Source: an uncultured Lachnospiraceae bacterium (lineage in GTDB: Bacteria; Bacillota; Clostridia; Lachnospirales; Lachnospiraceae). From it: a DNA stretch of 64,000 nucleotides. Numbering within the stretch: the stretch's first letter is position 1; every line of letters begins with the position of its first letter. The position numbers and the translations under genes were made by a program. Location of the stretch: positions 1 through 64,000 of the forward strand of contig CAJUJP010000019.1 of the NCBI GenBank assembly GCA_910586615.1, in the 5' to 3' direction. Below are positions 53,168 through 61,841 of the stretch, one piece after another. The notes under the pieces are model-generated. The model had not been told where the DNA came from and did no database searches. It saw only the letters and a list, made by a program, of their open reading frames with translations.

Positions 53168-54348
53168 CAGACAGAAGTAAGACCGGGGACAAAAAGTCTC
53201 TCAAATGGTTTCTGATCAACAGATTTCTTATCATTATGGCAGGCATTTTTGTGAGTGAGGAACTGCTGGGCATGTTATACAATAATATGCTTCTGCCGGT
53301 GATATCAGGGATGCTGTCAAGCCTGCAGATTAAGATCGCGGCAGTGGGGAGTCCTTTTGTTTTAATATTACAGATGTTATTATATTTATTTGCCTCTTTT
53401 CTGCCGAGAGGCCTGGGTGATTATGTACAGATTGCCATCAATCATAAAATGCAAGGTTCACTTACTATTGCAGTAGATTCCCCTCTGCTCACGGGCGGCT
53501 GGGGAATTTTGCTTCGTATTGTAGTCATAACGCTTTTTCTGCTGTTGCTTTTTGCCACGATTCTGCCATATTTGATTGGTGCTTTTTGCTATTACCGTAT
53601 AGTAACCAAGAAAGTCAATGAAATGATAGCAGCGGAAAAAGAACAGCAGCTTGCGTATGACAGGCAGAGAAACCTGCTGCTGTCGGATATTGCCCATGAT
53701 ATCAAAACGCCTGTTACCACGCTGTGCAGTTACAGCAAGGCTTTATCGGAAGATATGGTGCACGGAAAGAAGCGGCAGGAGTATCTGGATGCCATCTACG
53801 CCAAATCCATGCGGATGAGTGAACTGATTACATTGCTTTTTGAGTATGTGAAGCTGGACAGCAGCGGATTCGTGCTGCACAGGGAAGAGGGGGATCTGAG
53901 CGAGATCCTGCGGGAGTGTGTAGCCGTGGTTTATGCCGATTTTGAGGATCGCGGAATGGTCCTGGAACTGGAAATTCCCGAAACAGAGGCGGTATACAGC
54001 GTGGACCGGGTTCAGGTGGCGCGTGCCATCGGCAATCTTCTGTCCAACGCAGCCCGGTATGGCCGGGAAGGTGGAAGAGTGCTTGTAAAACTGGAAAATG
54101 ATACGATCACGGTGGCGGATGACGGCATGGAGATAGACGAGGAGTTTGCGAATCACATATTTGAACCTTTTTCCAGAGCCGATAAGGCGCGGAGCACCAG
54201 AGGAGGCAGCGGCCTTGGGCTGAGCATTGCGGCTAAGATCGTGGAGATGCACGGCGGAGAACTGAAACTGGACTGCCATTACGGAAGCGGGTATACGAAG
54301 GCCTTTCAGATCGTACTGGTACCTGATTCGGGCCGGAACGGGGAATAG
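53164..54348 (+). CDS. Membrane sensor histidine kinase
   Basis: A 394-residue kinase with three membrane segments in the first ~150 residues (FLINRFLIIMAGIFVSEELL, PFVLILQMLLYLFASF, and LLRIVVITLFLLLLFATILP), then HisKA with the histidine in LLLSDIAHDIKTPVTTLCSY and HATPase (IGNLLSNAARYG, GGSGLGLSIAAKIVEMHGG). No large outside domain, so the signal is probably sensed within the membrane, as in cell-envelope-stress kinases. Translationally coupled to the OmpR-type regulator. Confidence 0.92.
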   Translation: MTDRSKTGDKKSLKWFLINRFLIIMAGIFVSEELLGMLYNNMLLPVISGMLSSLQIKIAAVGSPFVLILQMLLYLFASFLPRGLGDYVQIAINHKMQGSLTIAVDSPLLTGGWGILLRIVVITLFLLLLFATILPYLIGAFCYYRIVTKKVNEMIAAEKEQQLAYDRQRNLLLSDIAHDIKTPVTTLCSYSKALSEDMVHGKKRQEYLDAIYAKSMRMSELITLLFEYVKLDSSGFVLHREEGDLSEILRECVAVVYADFEDRGMVLELEIPETEAVYSVDRVQVARAIGNLLSNAARYGREGGRVLVKLENDTITVADDGMEIDEEFANHIFEPFSRADKARSTRGGSGLGLSIAAKIVEMHGGELKLDCHYGSGYTKAFQIVLVPDSGRNGE

Positions 54349-54361
54349 AGGGAATTTCACT

Positions 54362-54444
54362 GCTTATCCGAGTTGGCGAAGCGAATCTCGCAAACAAGCA
54401 TAGCTCAAAACAAGCTATGCTTGTTTTGAGCTATGCTTGTTTTG
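54362..54444 (+). repeat. Variant mini-hairpin repeat with alternative terminator hairpins
   Basis: A changed copy of the 29-nt leader (54362-54390, with GGCGAAGCG at the loop) is followed by a different module. CAAAACAAGC-TAT-GCTTGTTTTG (54406-54428) is a perfect 10-bp hairpin; CAAGCATAGCT (54395-54405) can pair with AGCTATGCTTG at 54413-54423 or at 54429-54439. AGCTATGCTTGTTTTG occurs twice in tandem (54413-54428, 54429-54444). It begins 14 bases after the kinase stop and probably ends that transcript. Confidence 0.75.
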
Positions 54445-54537
54445 TTCTTGTGAATCCGGGAAATGCATATATAGTATAGAGAATATGTGCGGCGGCCCCT
54501 GGATGGTGCGGGGACGGTGCACGAAAATCAGGGATCG

Positions 54538-55230
54538 ATGTATGTGATGGGTATCATGAGCAGAGAAAAAAAGATACTAAAAACAGGTGTTTTGCTTTTG
54601 GCAGCCGTTCTGCTGTGCGTGCCGGGAGTCATGAACCGCCGTGCAGGAGAGGTGGCAGCGAGCAATATGACGGACAGTAAGAAAATAGCGATCACCTTTG
54701 ACGACGGGCCCCACCCTTACTATACGGAACAGCTCCTGGACGGCTTAAAGGAGCGCGGGGTCAAAGCCACTTTTTTTGTGACGGGGCAGCATGTGGAAGA
54801 ACATCCTGAGGTGATCAGGCGCATGAGCGAGGAAGGCCACCTGATCGGCAATCACACTTACAGCCATATACAGTTGAGCGACAGCAATGAGGAGGTTTTT
54901 AAAGAGGAACTGATCAGGACCAATGAGCTGATCGAAGATCTGATCGGGCAGGAGGTACAGTATGTACGGCCGCCTTATGGCTCCTGGGATAAGAAGTTTG
55001 AGAAGGAACTGAATATGTTTCCGGTGATGTGGACCATCGACCCGCTGGACTGGTGCAGCGACAATGCCGCAAGCATTGCACGGAAGGTAACCTCAAAAGC
55101 GAAAGAGAATGCCATTATTTTGATGCATGACGAATATAAAAGTACCGTCACGGCGGCTTTGCAGGTCATAGACCAGCTGCAGGAGGAGGGGTATGAGTTC
55201 GTGACGGTGGATGAGCTTTTGTTTGACTGA
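54538..55230 (+). CDS. Polysaccharide deacetylase (NodB domain)
   Basis: A 230-residue exported enzyme with an N-terminal hydrophobic segment (residues ~15-32) and a carbohydrate esterase 4 domain: KIAITFDDGPHPYY (motif 1, catalytic base and metal Asp), IGNHTYSHIQLS (His-x3-His metal ligands), YVRPPYGSWDKKF (motif 3), VMWTIDPLDW and IILMHDEYKSTVTAAL. It would remove acetyl groups from peptidoglycan or another surface glycan. ATG 54538 is chosen, with ATG 54547 and 54556 as alternatives; none has a strong ribosome site. Stand-alone gene. Confidence 0.88.
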   Translation: MYVMGIMSREKKILKTGVLLLAAVLLCVPGVMNRRAGEVAASNMTDSKKIAITFDDGPHPYYTEQLLDGLKERGVKATFFVTGQHVEEHPEVIRRMSEEGHLIGNHTYSHIQLSDSNEEVFKEELIRTNELIEDLIGQEVQYVRPPYGSWDKKFEKELNMFPVMWTIDPLDWCSDNAASIARKVTSKAKENAIILMHDEYKSTVTAALQVIDQLQEEGYEFVTVDELLFD

Positions 55231-55271
55231 AAAATATCACCGGGTATCCATTTTGACGACAAGGATTATAT

Positions 55272-55300
55272 TTGACTAAAGAGATTGGCTTGCTTATAAT
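55272..55300 (+). promoter_or_regulatory. Strong sigma-A promoter of the DUF262/DUF3696 operon
   Basis: TTGACT (55272-55277), 17-bp spacer, TATAAT (55295-55300). Transcription would start near 55307, leaving a leader of about 110 bases before the ATG at 55417. Confidence 0.8.
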
Positions 55301-55416
55301 GTAGACTATAAGCCATATAAAAGGGCATAAGCGGTTCGAAAAAAGAAACATATCAAAATAAAGAACATTTGTATCATTGCAGATGTGAAGGGAATACTAC
55401 TCAGGAGCAGAATAAA

Positions 55417-56703
55417 ATGGGCGAATATACGTTAAAAAAAAGCGAACAGGAAGAACTGGAAAAATTATATAATATTGCAAAAGAACAGAACAATTCCATA
55501 AATTTTAATTTGGTCTATATGACGATGAAATTGACAGATGAAAATTATGATGACATTATGAAATATTTCCTGGAACGGGGTATCTCCATGATTCAAGATG
55601 ATGTTGAGCCTGATGTAACTGCATATGCATGTGAAGGGGAGAAAATCAGACCTTTTGATCCCTCTAAGATTGATATTACCATGAAACCCTTGACACTGGA
55701 TTCTTTATTAAAACGTATACAGAAGGGAGAAATAGAATTTGATTCTTCTTTTCAAAGGAAGGCCGGCTTGTGGGATAGAAAACAAAAAAGCCAGTTAATC
55801 GAATCCATTTTTCTGAGAATTCCTTTACCAGCATTTTATTTTGATGCTTCGGATGAAGACAGGTGGCTTGTGATAGACGGGTTGCAGCGAGTGACAACCT
55901 TGAAGCAGTTTGTAGTAGACAAAACGCTGAAATTACAGGAAATGGAATTTTTTCCGGAATTAAACGGATGTGTTTATGATAAACTTCCCAGGGCATTTCA
56001 GAGAAGAATTGATGAAACGGTGATCAATGTTTATCTTGTGAATCCGTCCACACCGGATAATGTAAAATATAATATTTTTAAGCGAATCAATACAGGGGGA
56101 CTTGCATTAGAAGCGCAGGAAATCAGAAATGCGCTATTTCAGGGAAAAGCGACTCAGTTTCTGCAAAATTGTGCGGGACTGCCATGTTTTACGGAAGCTA
56201 CAGGTGGGAGCGTAAAGAGCGAGAGAATGCTGGACCGGGAATTTGTTCTCAGGTATGTTTCATTTTGTTACCTGGATTTAAATCAATATTCTGGAAATAT
56301 TGACGAGTTTTTGAATGAGGGAATGAAGTATTTAAATCGTGCTTCAGAGAGCGAATTGCTGGAAATAGAAGAAGAATTTAAGCGTGTGATGCTTAATATG
56401 TATAGTTTGATGGGGAGAAATACGTTCAGGAAGATATGTTATGATGGACGCAGACGCCCTATTAATAAGGTTATTTATGAATCATGGTGTTACGTAATGA
56501 AAAATTTACCGCAGTCAGATGTGAACAGTCTGATCAGATTTAAAGATGAAGTGCAAATGAAATATATGGATTTGTGTGAAAAAGCAGATTATTTATATTT
56601 ATTGAAAGCACCGGATAAAAAAGCGTTATATTTGAGAATTGACTGCGTAATGTCTCTTGTAAAAAGCGTATTGGAGAAAGCCTGGAATGATAAAGAAGAT
56701 TAA
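55417..56703 (+). CDS. DUF262 protein with a sigma-1.1-like N-terminus
   Basis: A 428-residue protein. Residues ~8-62 (QEELEKLYNIAKEQNNSINF, then DENYDDIMKYFLERGISMIQ) read like region 1.1 of primary sigma factors. Residues ~90-290 are a DUF262/GmrS-type ParB-fold domain with SSFQRKAGLWDRKQKSQLIE and the nucleotide-site motif VIDGLQRVTTL (DGLQR at 154-158); FKRINTGGLALEAQEIRNAL is the next family block. The C-terminal ~130 residues are helical. There is no GmrD/HNH part. ATG 55417 follows AGGAG by nine bases. DUF262 proteins act in type IV restriction (GmrSD, BrxU) and other anti-phage systems. It overlaps the ATPase gene by 17 bases and begins a three-gene operon. Confidence 0.82.
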   Translation: MGEYTLKKSEQEELEKLYNIAKEQNNSINFNLVYMTMKLTDENYDDIMKYFLERGISMIQDDVEPDVTAYACEGEKIRPFDPSKIDITMKPLTLDSLLKRIQKGEIEFDSSFQRKAGLWDRKQKSQLIESIFLRIPLPAFYFDASDEDRWLVIDGLQRVTTLKQFVVDKTLKLQEMEFFPELNGCVYDKLPRAFQRRIDETVINVYLVNPSTPDNVKYNIFKRINTGGLALEAQEIRNALFQGKATQFLQNCAGLPCFTEATGGSVKSERMLDREFVLRYVSFCYLDLNQYSGNIDEFLNEGMKYLNRASESELLEIEEEFKRVMLNMYSLMGRNTFRKICYDGRRRPINKVIYESWCYVMKNLPQSDVNSLIRFKDEVQMKYMDLCEKADYLYLLKAPDKKALYLRIDCVMSLVKSVLEKAWNDKED

Positions 56704-57784
56704 GGTTAAAAATTTTAAGTGTTTTGAAGAAATGTCTATAGAGTGCAAGGAGTTAAATCTGTTTACCGGAGTTAATGGTATGGGAAAATCCAGCTTGATA
56801 CAGGTATTGCTTCTGCTTCGTCAGACGTATGAGAGAAACAGGCTGGGTTTGGATCGGGTTATGGTTTTGAACGGTCGTTATATAAGACTGGGAAAGATAA
56901 AAGATATTTCTTACTGGTATAAGAAGGATGAAGATGTTTGTTTGACAGTAGAAGAAGAATCAGGGATCTGGGAATGCCATTATGATGAGAGAGAGCAGGC
57001 ATTATTGATGAATTGTCGTGCGGTGGCTCATGGAAGCGGGCTGGCTGGAAATGGATTTGAATATATTTCGGCTGAAAGGCTCGGCCCCAGAAGATATTAT
57101 GATGATCTGGGGGAGGAGCGCTTTTCACCTACACAAATAGGAAGCAAAGGAGAATATGCCGTTTCATGTCTTTATTCGATAGGAAGTGAGTCGAATTTTA
57201 AAATATATGATAATATGAAAAATTCCAGTGAAAGCAGTGAACGGCTGGAATTACAGGTAAATGCCTGGATGTCTGAAATTTCTCCCGGTATCAGAGTGAA
57301 GGCAATTCCCAATTTAGATTCCGATGTGATGGGGTTACGGTATTCTCAGCCCAGTATTATGGGAGAAGAGTCAACAAATGCTGTAAATATGGGATTTGGC
57401 GTATCTTATGTGCTGCCTGTTATAATTGCTTTACTGAAAGCCAGAAAAGGTGACGTATTGATCCTTGAAAATCCTGAGGCGCATATTCATCCAAAAGGGC
57501 AGAGAAAGATTGGGGAATTGATTGCGAGGGCAGCGGCAAATGGAATTCAGGTTATTTTGGAAACACACAGCGACCACATTTTAAATGGAATCAGGCTTTC
57601 TGTAAAGTATGGACAGATCCAGCCGGAACAGGTAAAGTTGAACTATTTTTATGCTTATGAAGACAATGAGGGAATGATAAAGCATGATATGACATCACCG
57701 GAAATACTTTCGGATGGAAGTTTGTCCAATTGGCCTGACGGTTTTTTTGACGAATGGGATAAAGCAATAGATTCATTATTTTGA
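56687..57784 (+). CDS. AAA ATPase with DUF3696, RecF/OLD-like
   Basis: A 365-residue SMC/RecF-type ATPase. IKVKNFKCFEEMSIECKEL then Walker A GVNGMGKSS (28-36); the ABC-like signature region NMGFGVSYVLPVIIALLKA; Walker B LILENPEAHIHPKGQ; and switch histidine ILETHSDHILNGIRLSV. The C-terminal end (SNWPDGFFDEWDKAIDSLF) is DUF3696. These ATPases occur as motor or regulatory subunits in multi-gene defence systems. It overlaps the DUF262 gene upstream and is 54 bases from the third gene. Confidence 0.88.
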   Translation: MIKKIKVKNFKCFEEMSIECKELNLFTGVNGMGKSSLIQVLLLLRQTYERNRLGLDRVMVLNGRYIRLGKIKDISYWYKKDEDVCLTVEEESGIWECHYDEREQALLMNCRAVAHGSGLAGNGFEYISAERLGPRRYYDDLGEERFSPTQIGSKGEYAVSCLYSIGSESNFKIYDNMKNSSESSERLELQVNAWMSEISPGIRVKAIPNLDSDVMGLRYSQPSIMGEESTNAVNMGFGVSYVLPVIIALLKARKGDVLILENPEAHIHPKGQRKIGELIARAAANGIQVILETHSDHILNGIRLSVKYGQIQPEQVKLNYFYAYEDNEGMIKHDMTSPEILSDGSLSNWPDGFFDEWDKAIDSLF

Positions 57785-57838
57785 GTTGGAGATATAATAC
57801 ATATGATATTGAATGAAGTATCAATTCGAGGAAACAGC

Positions 57839-58738
57839 ATGAGCCGTGTGGAAATAAATCATGCTATCAGTCAGCTGCTAAGGGTTTGTCAGAGATTGTC
57901 TCATGAAAAAGACGACAGAGATTTTTATTATACTACAGAACTGTTGACAACGGAATTAATATCAGGTTACACAATTCATGACTGGTTTCAGAATCCTGAG
58001 GTTTCACAACAAGAGAAAGCTTTTTTTCGTACAATTATTAACAGAAAACATTTGATTAAAGAAACGGATTTTCCAGGAAGTGAATTGATAGTTGAAGTTG
58101 AGTGCGGCCAAAAGATGACCGCTGTCGGCTGTCTGGCGGCATATGAATCTGAAAGTTATGTTGTCAGTATGAATACATCAGTTTTGTGGCAGATGGAAGA
58201 AATTGCCGGCACTTACGTGACATTAGAACGAGACGACCAGGAGGTGTCTGTAGAAAATTGCTGTTTTGAAGAACAGTTAACTTCGTTAGGCGACAGGGAA
58301 AAAGCCAGAATGAGGCTGTTTGTTTCTTCTGGTAAGGAATTGTGGGAGAAGAGAGAATTGCTTTATCCACATTTGTGTTTTTGTGACTGCGTTCAGGAAC
58401 AATTAGAAGAGGCAAGAATTACTCTGCACATTCAGATGATTATGAAGAGACTTCAGGTATTGGAGGACTATTTTAAGGATTATGATGGAAGATTTAATAA
58501 GAATGATGTAGGGTATGGTTGTCGTGGAGAATCAGAAACAGTAGAAAAAAGTGATGACCTGCGTAGATTAAGAGTGTTTCGAACGCCCTATGGAAAAGAA
58601 GAATTCTTTGGCTGGCATATTAGTTTTGCTGGAAACTTTCCAGGAAGAATTCATTTTATTCCTGATGCAGAACATGGATTGGGGATTGTGGGATACATAG
58701 GAAAACATTTGCCAACAGGAAAGTATACGACAATATAA
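57839..58738 (+). CDS. Unrecognised third protein of the DUF262/DUF3696 operon
   Basis: A 299-residue soluble protein. ATG 57839 follows GAGGAAA by about five bases; ATG 57803 is in frame. The N-terminal two thirds are helical (ISQLLRVCQRLSHEKDDRDF, EKAFFRTIINRKHLIKETDF). The C-terminus (GWHISFAGNFPGRIHFIPD, then IVGYIGKHLPTGKYTTI) has the strand pattern and closing GYIGxHL seen in several RelE-like or phage-defence proteins, but I do not recognise a named family. As the only part without a known ATPase or ParB fold, it is the likeliest effector; this is inference from position. Confidence 0.6.
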   Translation: MSRVEINHAISQLLRVCQRLSHEKDDRDFYYTTELLTTELISGYTIHDWFQNPEVSQQEKAFFRTIINRKHLIKETDFPGSELIVEVECGQKMTAVGCLAAYESESYVVSMNTSVLWQMEEIAGTYVTLERDDQEVSVENCCFEEQLTSLGDREKARMRLFVSSGKELWEKRELLYPHLCFCDCVQEQLEEARITLHIQMIMKRLQVLEDYFKDYDGRFNKNDVGYGCRGESETVEKSDDLRRLRVFRTPYGKEEFFGWHISFAGNFPGRIHFIPDAEHGLGIVGYIGKHLPTGKYTTI

Positions 58739-58815
58739 AATTCAGAATCCCTTTCAGGCGGTTTGCGATAAGTTAAGCAAAGAATAAAGCTTGCCTGCCC
58801 GGTGTGAATCAAGTG

Positions 58816-58843
58816 AGGGAAACGTCCTGAGCAACGTTTCCCT
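58816..58843. terminator. Hairpin between convergent defence-like genes
   Basis: AGGGAAACGT (58816-58825) and ACGTTTCCCT (58834-58843) form a perfect 10-bp stem with an 8-nt loop. No T-run follows on either side, so termination is only probable. Confidence 0.55.
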
Positions 58844-58880
58844 GAAAATCAGAAAGGCAGTCTGTGTGTTTCTCTGTCTG

Positions 58881-60203
58881 TCAGCGGAACACCGCCTTGC
58901 GCAGATCTACCGTCAGCGCAGGACGGATTCCGAAGCCTTCCAGTCCGACATTCTCCTGACGGAGAAGTTCTCCGGTGTAGCCGTTTCCTACCAGATAGCA
59001 TTTGCTGGATGTCCACTCGACGGGTTCTCTCAGCCACCAGGAGCATTCTTTGATGTTGAAATCATTGTAATCCAGTTGATACCATAAACTTTCGTCCTGC
59101 TCTACAGCGCTTTGTGTGGGCAGGGCGTATTTACTGATCTTGGCGTCGTCAAACCACTGTAATTCTTCCAGAGACAGCAGATAAACGCGGTCTGTGGTAG
59201 TGACGGTCTCCGAGTCATATAGAGGGTTGTGTCTGGTGACATTCTGGGTTTCTACGATAGCTGACAATTCTTCTTCCGTAAAACCGTGCAGAAAGCCGGC
59301 TTCGTTCTGGTAGCCGTTCTTGTGTTCCGCCATGGCTGAGGCATGGGGCGGCTGGTCTGTATAGGTTACCACTTCATCGGCGCAGTTGAGCCATGCTCTT
59401 ATGTTGGACATATACCAGTCATTGTTTCCGCGCACGAGGATCTGCAGATCAAAGTCTGTATCGGCTTCGCTGTCCTGTGACCAGTAATCAGTGGACTCAT
59501 ACCAGTTGAACCTGCCGCCTTCCGGGGCATCATAGGCTTTCATTGTGAGAACCTGAGAGGAGATCAGGACAGCCTGTTTTTTGTCATCGGAAAGTCTGAG
59601 GACGCGCCACTCAATGGGTTCTCCGTTATAGCTTCCAAAAACCACAGTATCACCTGTTTCCACCGGACTGATTGTAGAATTACGTATGTTATGTATCGTT
59701 GCAAAAATGCCTGCACACAGGATGAGAGCAGCAGACAGGAAACATGCGGGGAGCAGAAAGCGGTGCCGGGTGCGTTTCGAGGCACCATCGGGTATGGCAG
59801 AAGCTTCTGCCTCTCCGGTCCGCTTCAGGTCATCGGCGAAGCGCAGCAGGTCCACCTGGTTTCCGTCATTTTTTGCATTGACCCACTGATGGGTCATGAG
59901 GAAGTATTCCATGGATCTGGTCAGGGATACTTCTTCTAATTTGTATACGAGGATGGGAATGGATTTACTGACAGCCCGTTCCACTTCCCGCAGTACATGG
60001 GGAGAATGGTTGGAATTTTCTGACATCAGCAGGATCATTGCCGTGGAACGGTCGATGCCGTTGAGCAGTTCCTCCGCATATTCTTTGCCGGAACGGATGT
60101 CCCGTGGTGCGATAAAACATGGCGTTTGGTGCCGTTCCAGAAGATCGCATATTTTAGCGGCGGTTTCGGCATCTGCCGAGGAGTGTGATATAAAAATCTG
60201 CAT
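58881..60203 (-). CDS. TIR domain membrane protein with DUF6273 ectodomain
   Basis: A 440-residue protein. Residues 1-130 are a TIR domain (MQIFISHSSADAETAAKICD, CFIAPRDIRSGKEYAEEL, then SENSNHSPHVLREVERAV with the likely catalytic glutamate at 73 or 75). A basic stretch ASKRTRHR is followed by one membrane segment (149-170), and residues ~180-440 form a DUF6273 domain (VVFGSYNGEPIEWRVLRLSD, NIRAWLNC, SWWLREPVEW). The basic flank predicts TIR inside and DUF6273 outside. ATG 60203 has AAGAGG upstream. TIR domains of bacterial defence cut NAD; this layout suggests a signal-receiving protein. Convergent with the DUF262 operon. Confidence 0.85.
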   Translation of the reverse strand: MQIFISHSSADAETAAKICDLLERHQTPCFIAPRDIRSGKEYAEELLNGIDRSTAMILLMSENSNHSPHVLREVERAVSKSIPILVYKLEEVSLTRSMEYFLMTHQWVNAKNDGNQVDLLRFADDLKRTGEAEASAIPDGASKRTRHRFLLPACFLSAALILCAGIFATIHNIRNSTISPVETGDTVVFGSYNGEPIEWRVLRLSDDKKQAVLISSQVLTMKAYDAPEGGRFNWYESTDYWSQDSEADTDFDLQILVRGNNDWYMSNIRAWLNCADEVVTYTDQPPHASAMAEHKNGYQNEAGFLHGFTEEELSAIVETQNVTRHNPLYDSETVTTTDRVYLLSLEELQWFDDAKISKYALPTQSAVEQDESLWYQLDYNDFNIKECSWWLREPVEWTSSKCYLVGNGYTGELLRQENVGLEGFGIRPALTVDLRKAVFR

Positions 60204-60267
60204 AATAGCCTCTTTTCAGCAGTATCAGACAGCAGTGTGTAAAAAGAGCCGCCGGATTGACCGGGCC

Positions 60268-60429
60268 ATGGCATTTATAATTGCTGCGTCTGTAAGCGTT
60301 GCATTGATAACAGGCAATGTACCTGTTTCGCGTATCATATTTTACCATTGCCTTGCTTTTTTTGCAATTCCGGTCTTTTCGGTTGCGGTCTTTCCAACAA
60401 TTATATTTGCGATTAACGGCGCGAAATGA
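60268..60429 (+). other. Hydrophobic 53-codon frame, possible remnant
   Basis: MAFIIAASVSVALITGNVP and FYHCLAFFAIPVFSVAVFPT form two hydrophobic segments, like the last two helices of a spore-germination-type or other membrane protein. No ribosome site is seen. It may be the end of a lost gene or a chance frame in the 300-base gap before rarA. Nothing else clear is seen in that gap. Confidence 0.25.
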
Positions 60430-60503
60430 TAGAATATATAAGATTGGATTTTTATACGTATAACGTTTCTGGCCTGTGTGATGCGAAAGGAATGAAGATA
60501 AAA

Positions 60504-61841
60504 ATGGATTTGTTTGAATATATGCGGAGCACGAAGCAGGAGAAGGACTCGCCGCTGGCGGCAAGGCTCAGACCTGTTTCTCTGGATGAGGTGGTGGGAC
60601 AGCAGCATATCATTGGAAAAGACAAGCTGCTTTACCGTGCCATTCAGGCAGACAAGCTTAGTTCTATCATATTTTACGGGCCGCCGGGAACGGGAAAGAC
60701 GACGCTGGCCAGGGTCATCGCCAACACGACCAGCGCAGAGTTTACGCAGATCAATGCCACAGTCGCGGGAAAGAAGGATATGGAAGAAGTGGTGGCCAAG
60801 GCAAAGGATCTGAGCGGCATGTACGGAAAGAAGACGATTCTTTTCATCGATGAGATTCACCGGTTCAACAAGGGGCAGCAGGATTATCTTCTTCCTTTTG
60901 TGGAGGATGGCACGTTGATCCTGATCGGTGCCACCACGGAGAATCCTTATTTTGAGGTGAACAGTGCGCTGATTTCCCGTTCCATTGTGTTTGAACTGCA
61001 TTCGTTATCGACAGCGGACATCAGGGAACTGATCAAACGTGCGGTGTATGATAAGGAAAAAGGAATGGGTGCATACGATGCAGTCATTGACGAGGATGCG
61101 GCCGAATTTCTTGCGGAACTGTCGGGTGGAGATGCCAGACACGCGCTGAACGCGGTGGAGCTGGGCGTTATGACCACGAACCGGAGCGGGGACGGCAGGA
61201 TTCACATTACCACGGAAGTGGCGCAGGAATGCATACAAAAACGAGTGTTACGTTATGATAAATCAGGGGATAACCACTATGACACGATTTCCGCTTTTAT
61301 CAAGAGTATGCGGGGATCTGATCCGGATGCGGCGGTTTATTATCTGAGCCGTATGCTGTATGCCGGGGAGAGTGTGACTTTTATTGCCAGAAGAATCATG
61401 ATCTGTGCGTCGGAGGATGTGGGAAATGCGGATCCGATGGCGTTGAACGTGGCGGTCAGCGCATCGCTGGCGGTAGAGCGGGTCGGGATGCCGGAAGCAC
61501 AGATCATCTTATCACAGGCAGCTTCTTATGTGGCCTGTGCGCCTAAGAGCAACGCCAGCTGCAATGCAGTCTTTCAGGCTTTGGAGACAGTCCGGCAGAC
61601 AGGGAATCTGGCGATTCCTGCGCATCTGCAGGATGCACATTATAAGGGGGCGGCAAAGCTGGGACGGGGAACCGGTTACAAATATGCCCATGATTATCCC
61701 AACAACTATGTGGAACAGCAGTATCTGCCCTATGAATTGAACGGGAAAGAGTTCTATCGTCCTACAGGAAACGGATATGAGGCCAGAATCAGAGAGCACA
61801 TGAAGCGAATAAAGGAAGAGGCAGCCCATGGGGGTAAATGA
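60504..61841 (+). CDS. rarA: Replication-associated recombination protein RarA (MgsA)
   Basis: A 445-residue AAA ATPase, full length. MDLFEYMRSTKQEKDSPLAA, then ARLRPVSLDEVVGQQHI, Walker A FYGPPGTGKTTLARVIA, Walker B ILFIDEIHRFNKGQQDYLLP, sensor GATTENPYFEVNSALISR, and the C-terminal oligomerisation domain (DAAVYYLSRMLYAGE, SEDVGNADPMALNVA). It acts at stalled replication forks. ATG 60504 is 12 bases after AAAGGA; ATG 60492 is an alternative. Its stop overlaps the start of the DUF5722 gene. Confidence 0.94.
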   Translation: MDLFEYMRSTKQEKDSPLAARLRPVSLDEVVGQQHIIGKDKLLYRAIQADKLSSIIFYGPPGTGKTTLARVIANTTSAEFTQINATVAGKKDMEEVVAKAKDLSGMYGKKTILFIDEIHRFNKGQQDYLLPFVEDGTLILIGATTENPYFEVNSALISRSIVFELHSLSTADIRELIKRAVYDKEKGMGAYDAVIDEDAAEFLAELSGGDARHALNAVELGVMTTNRSGDGRIHITTEVAQECIQKRVLRYDKSGDNHYDTISAFIKSMRGSDPDAAVYYLSRMLYAGESVTFIARRIMICASEDVGNADPMALNVAVSASLAVERVGMPEAQIILSQAASYVACAPKSNASCNAVFQALETVRQTGNLAIPAHLQDAHYKGAAKLGRGTGYKYAHDYPNNYVEQQYLPYELNGKEFYRPTGNGYEARIREHMKRIKEEAAHGGK

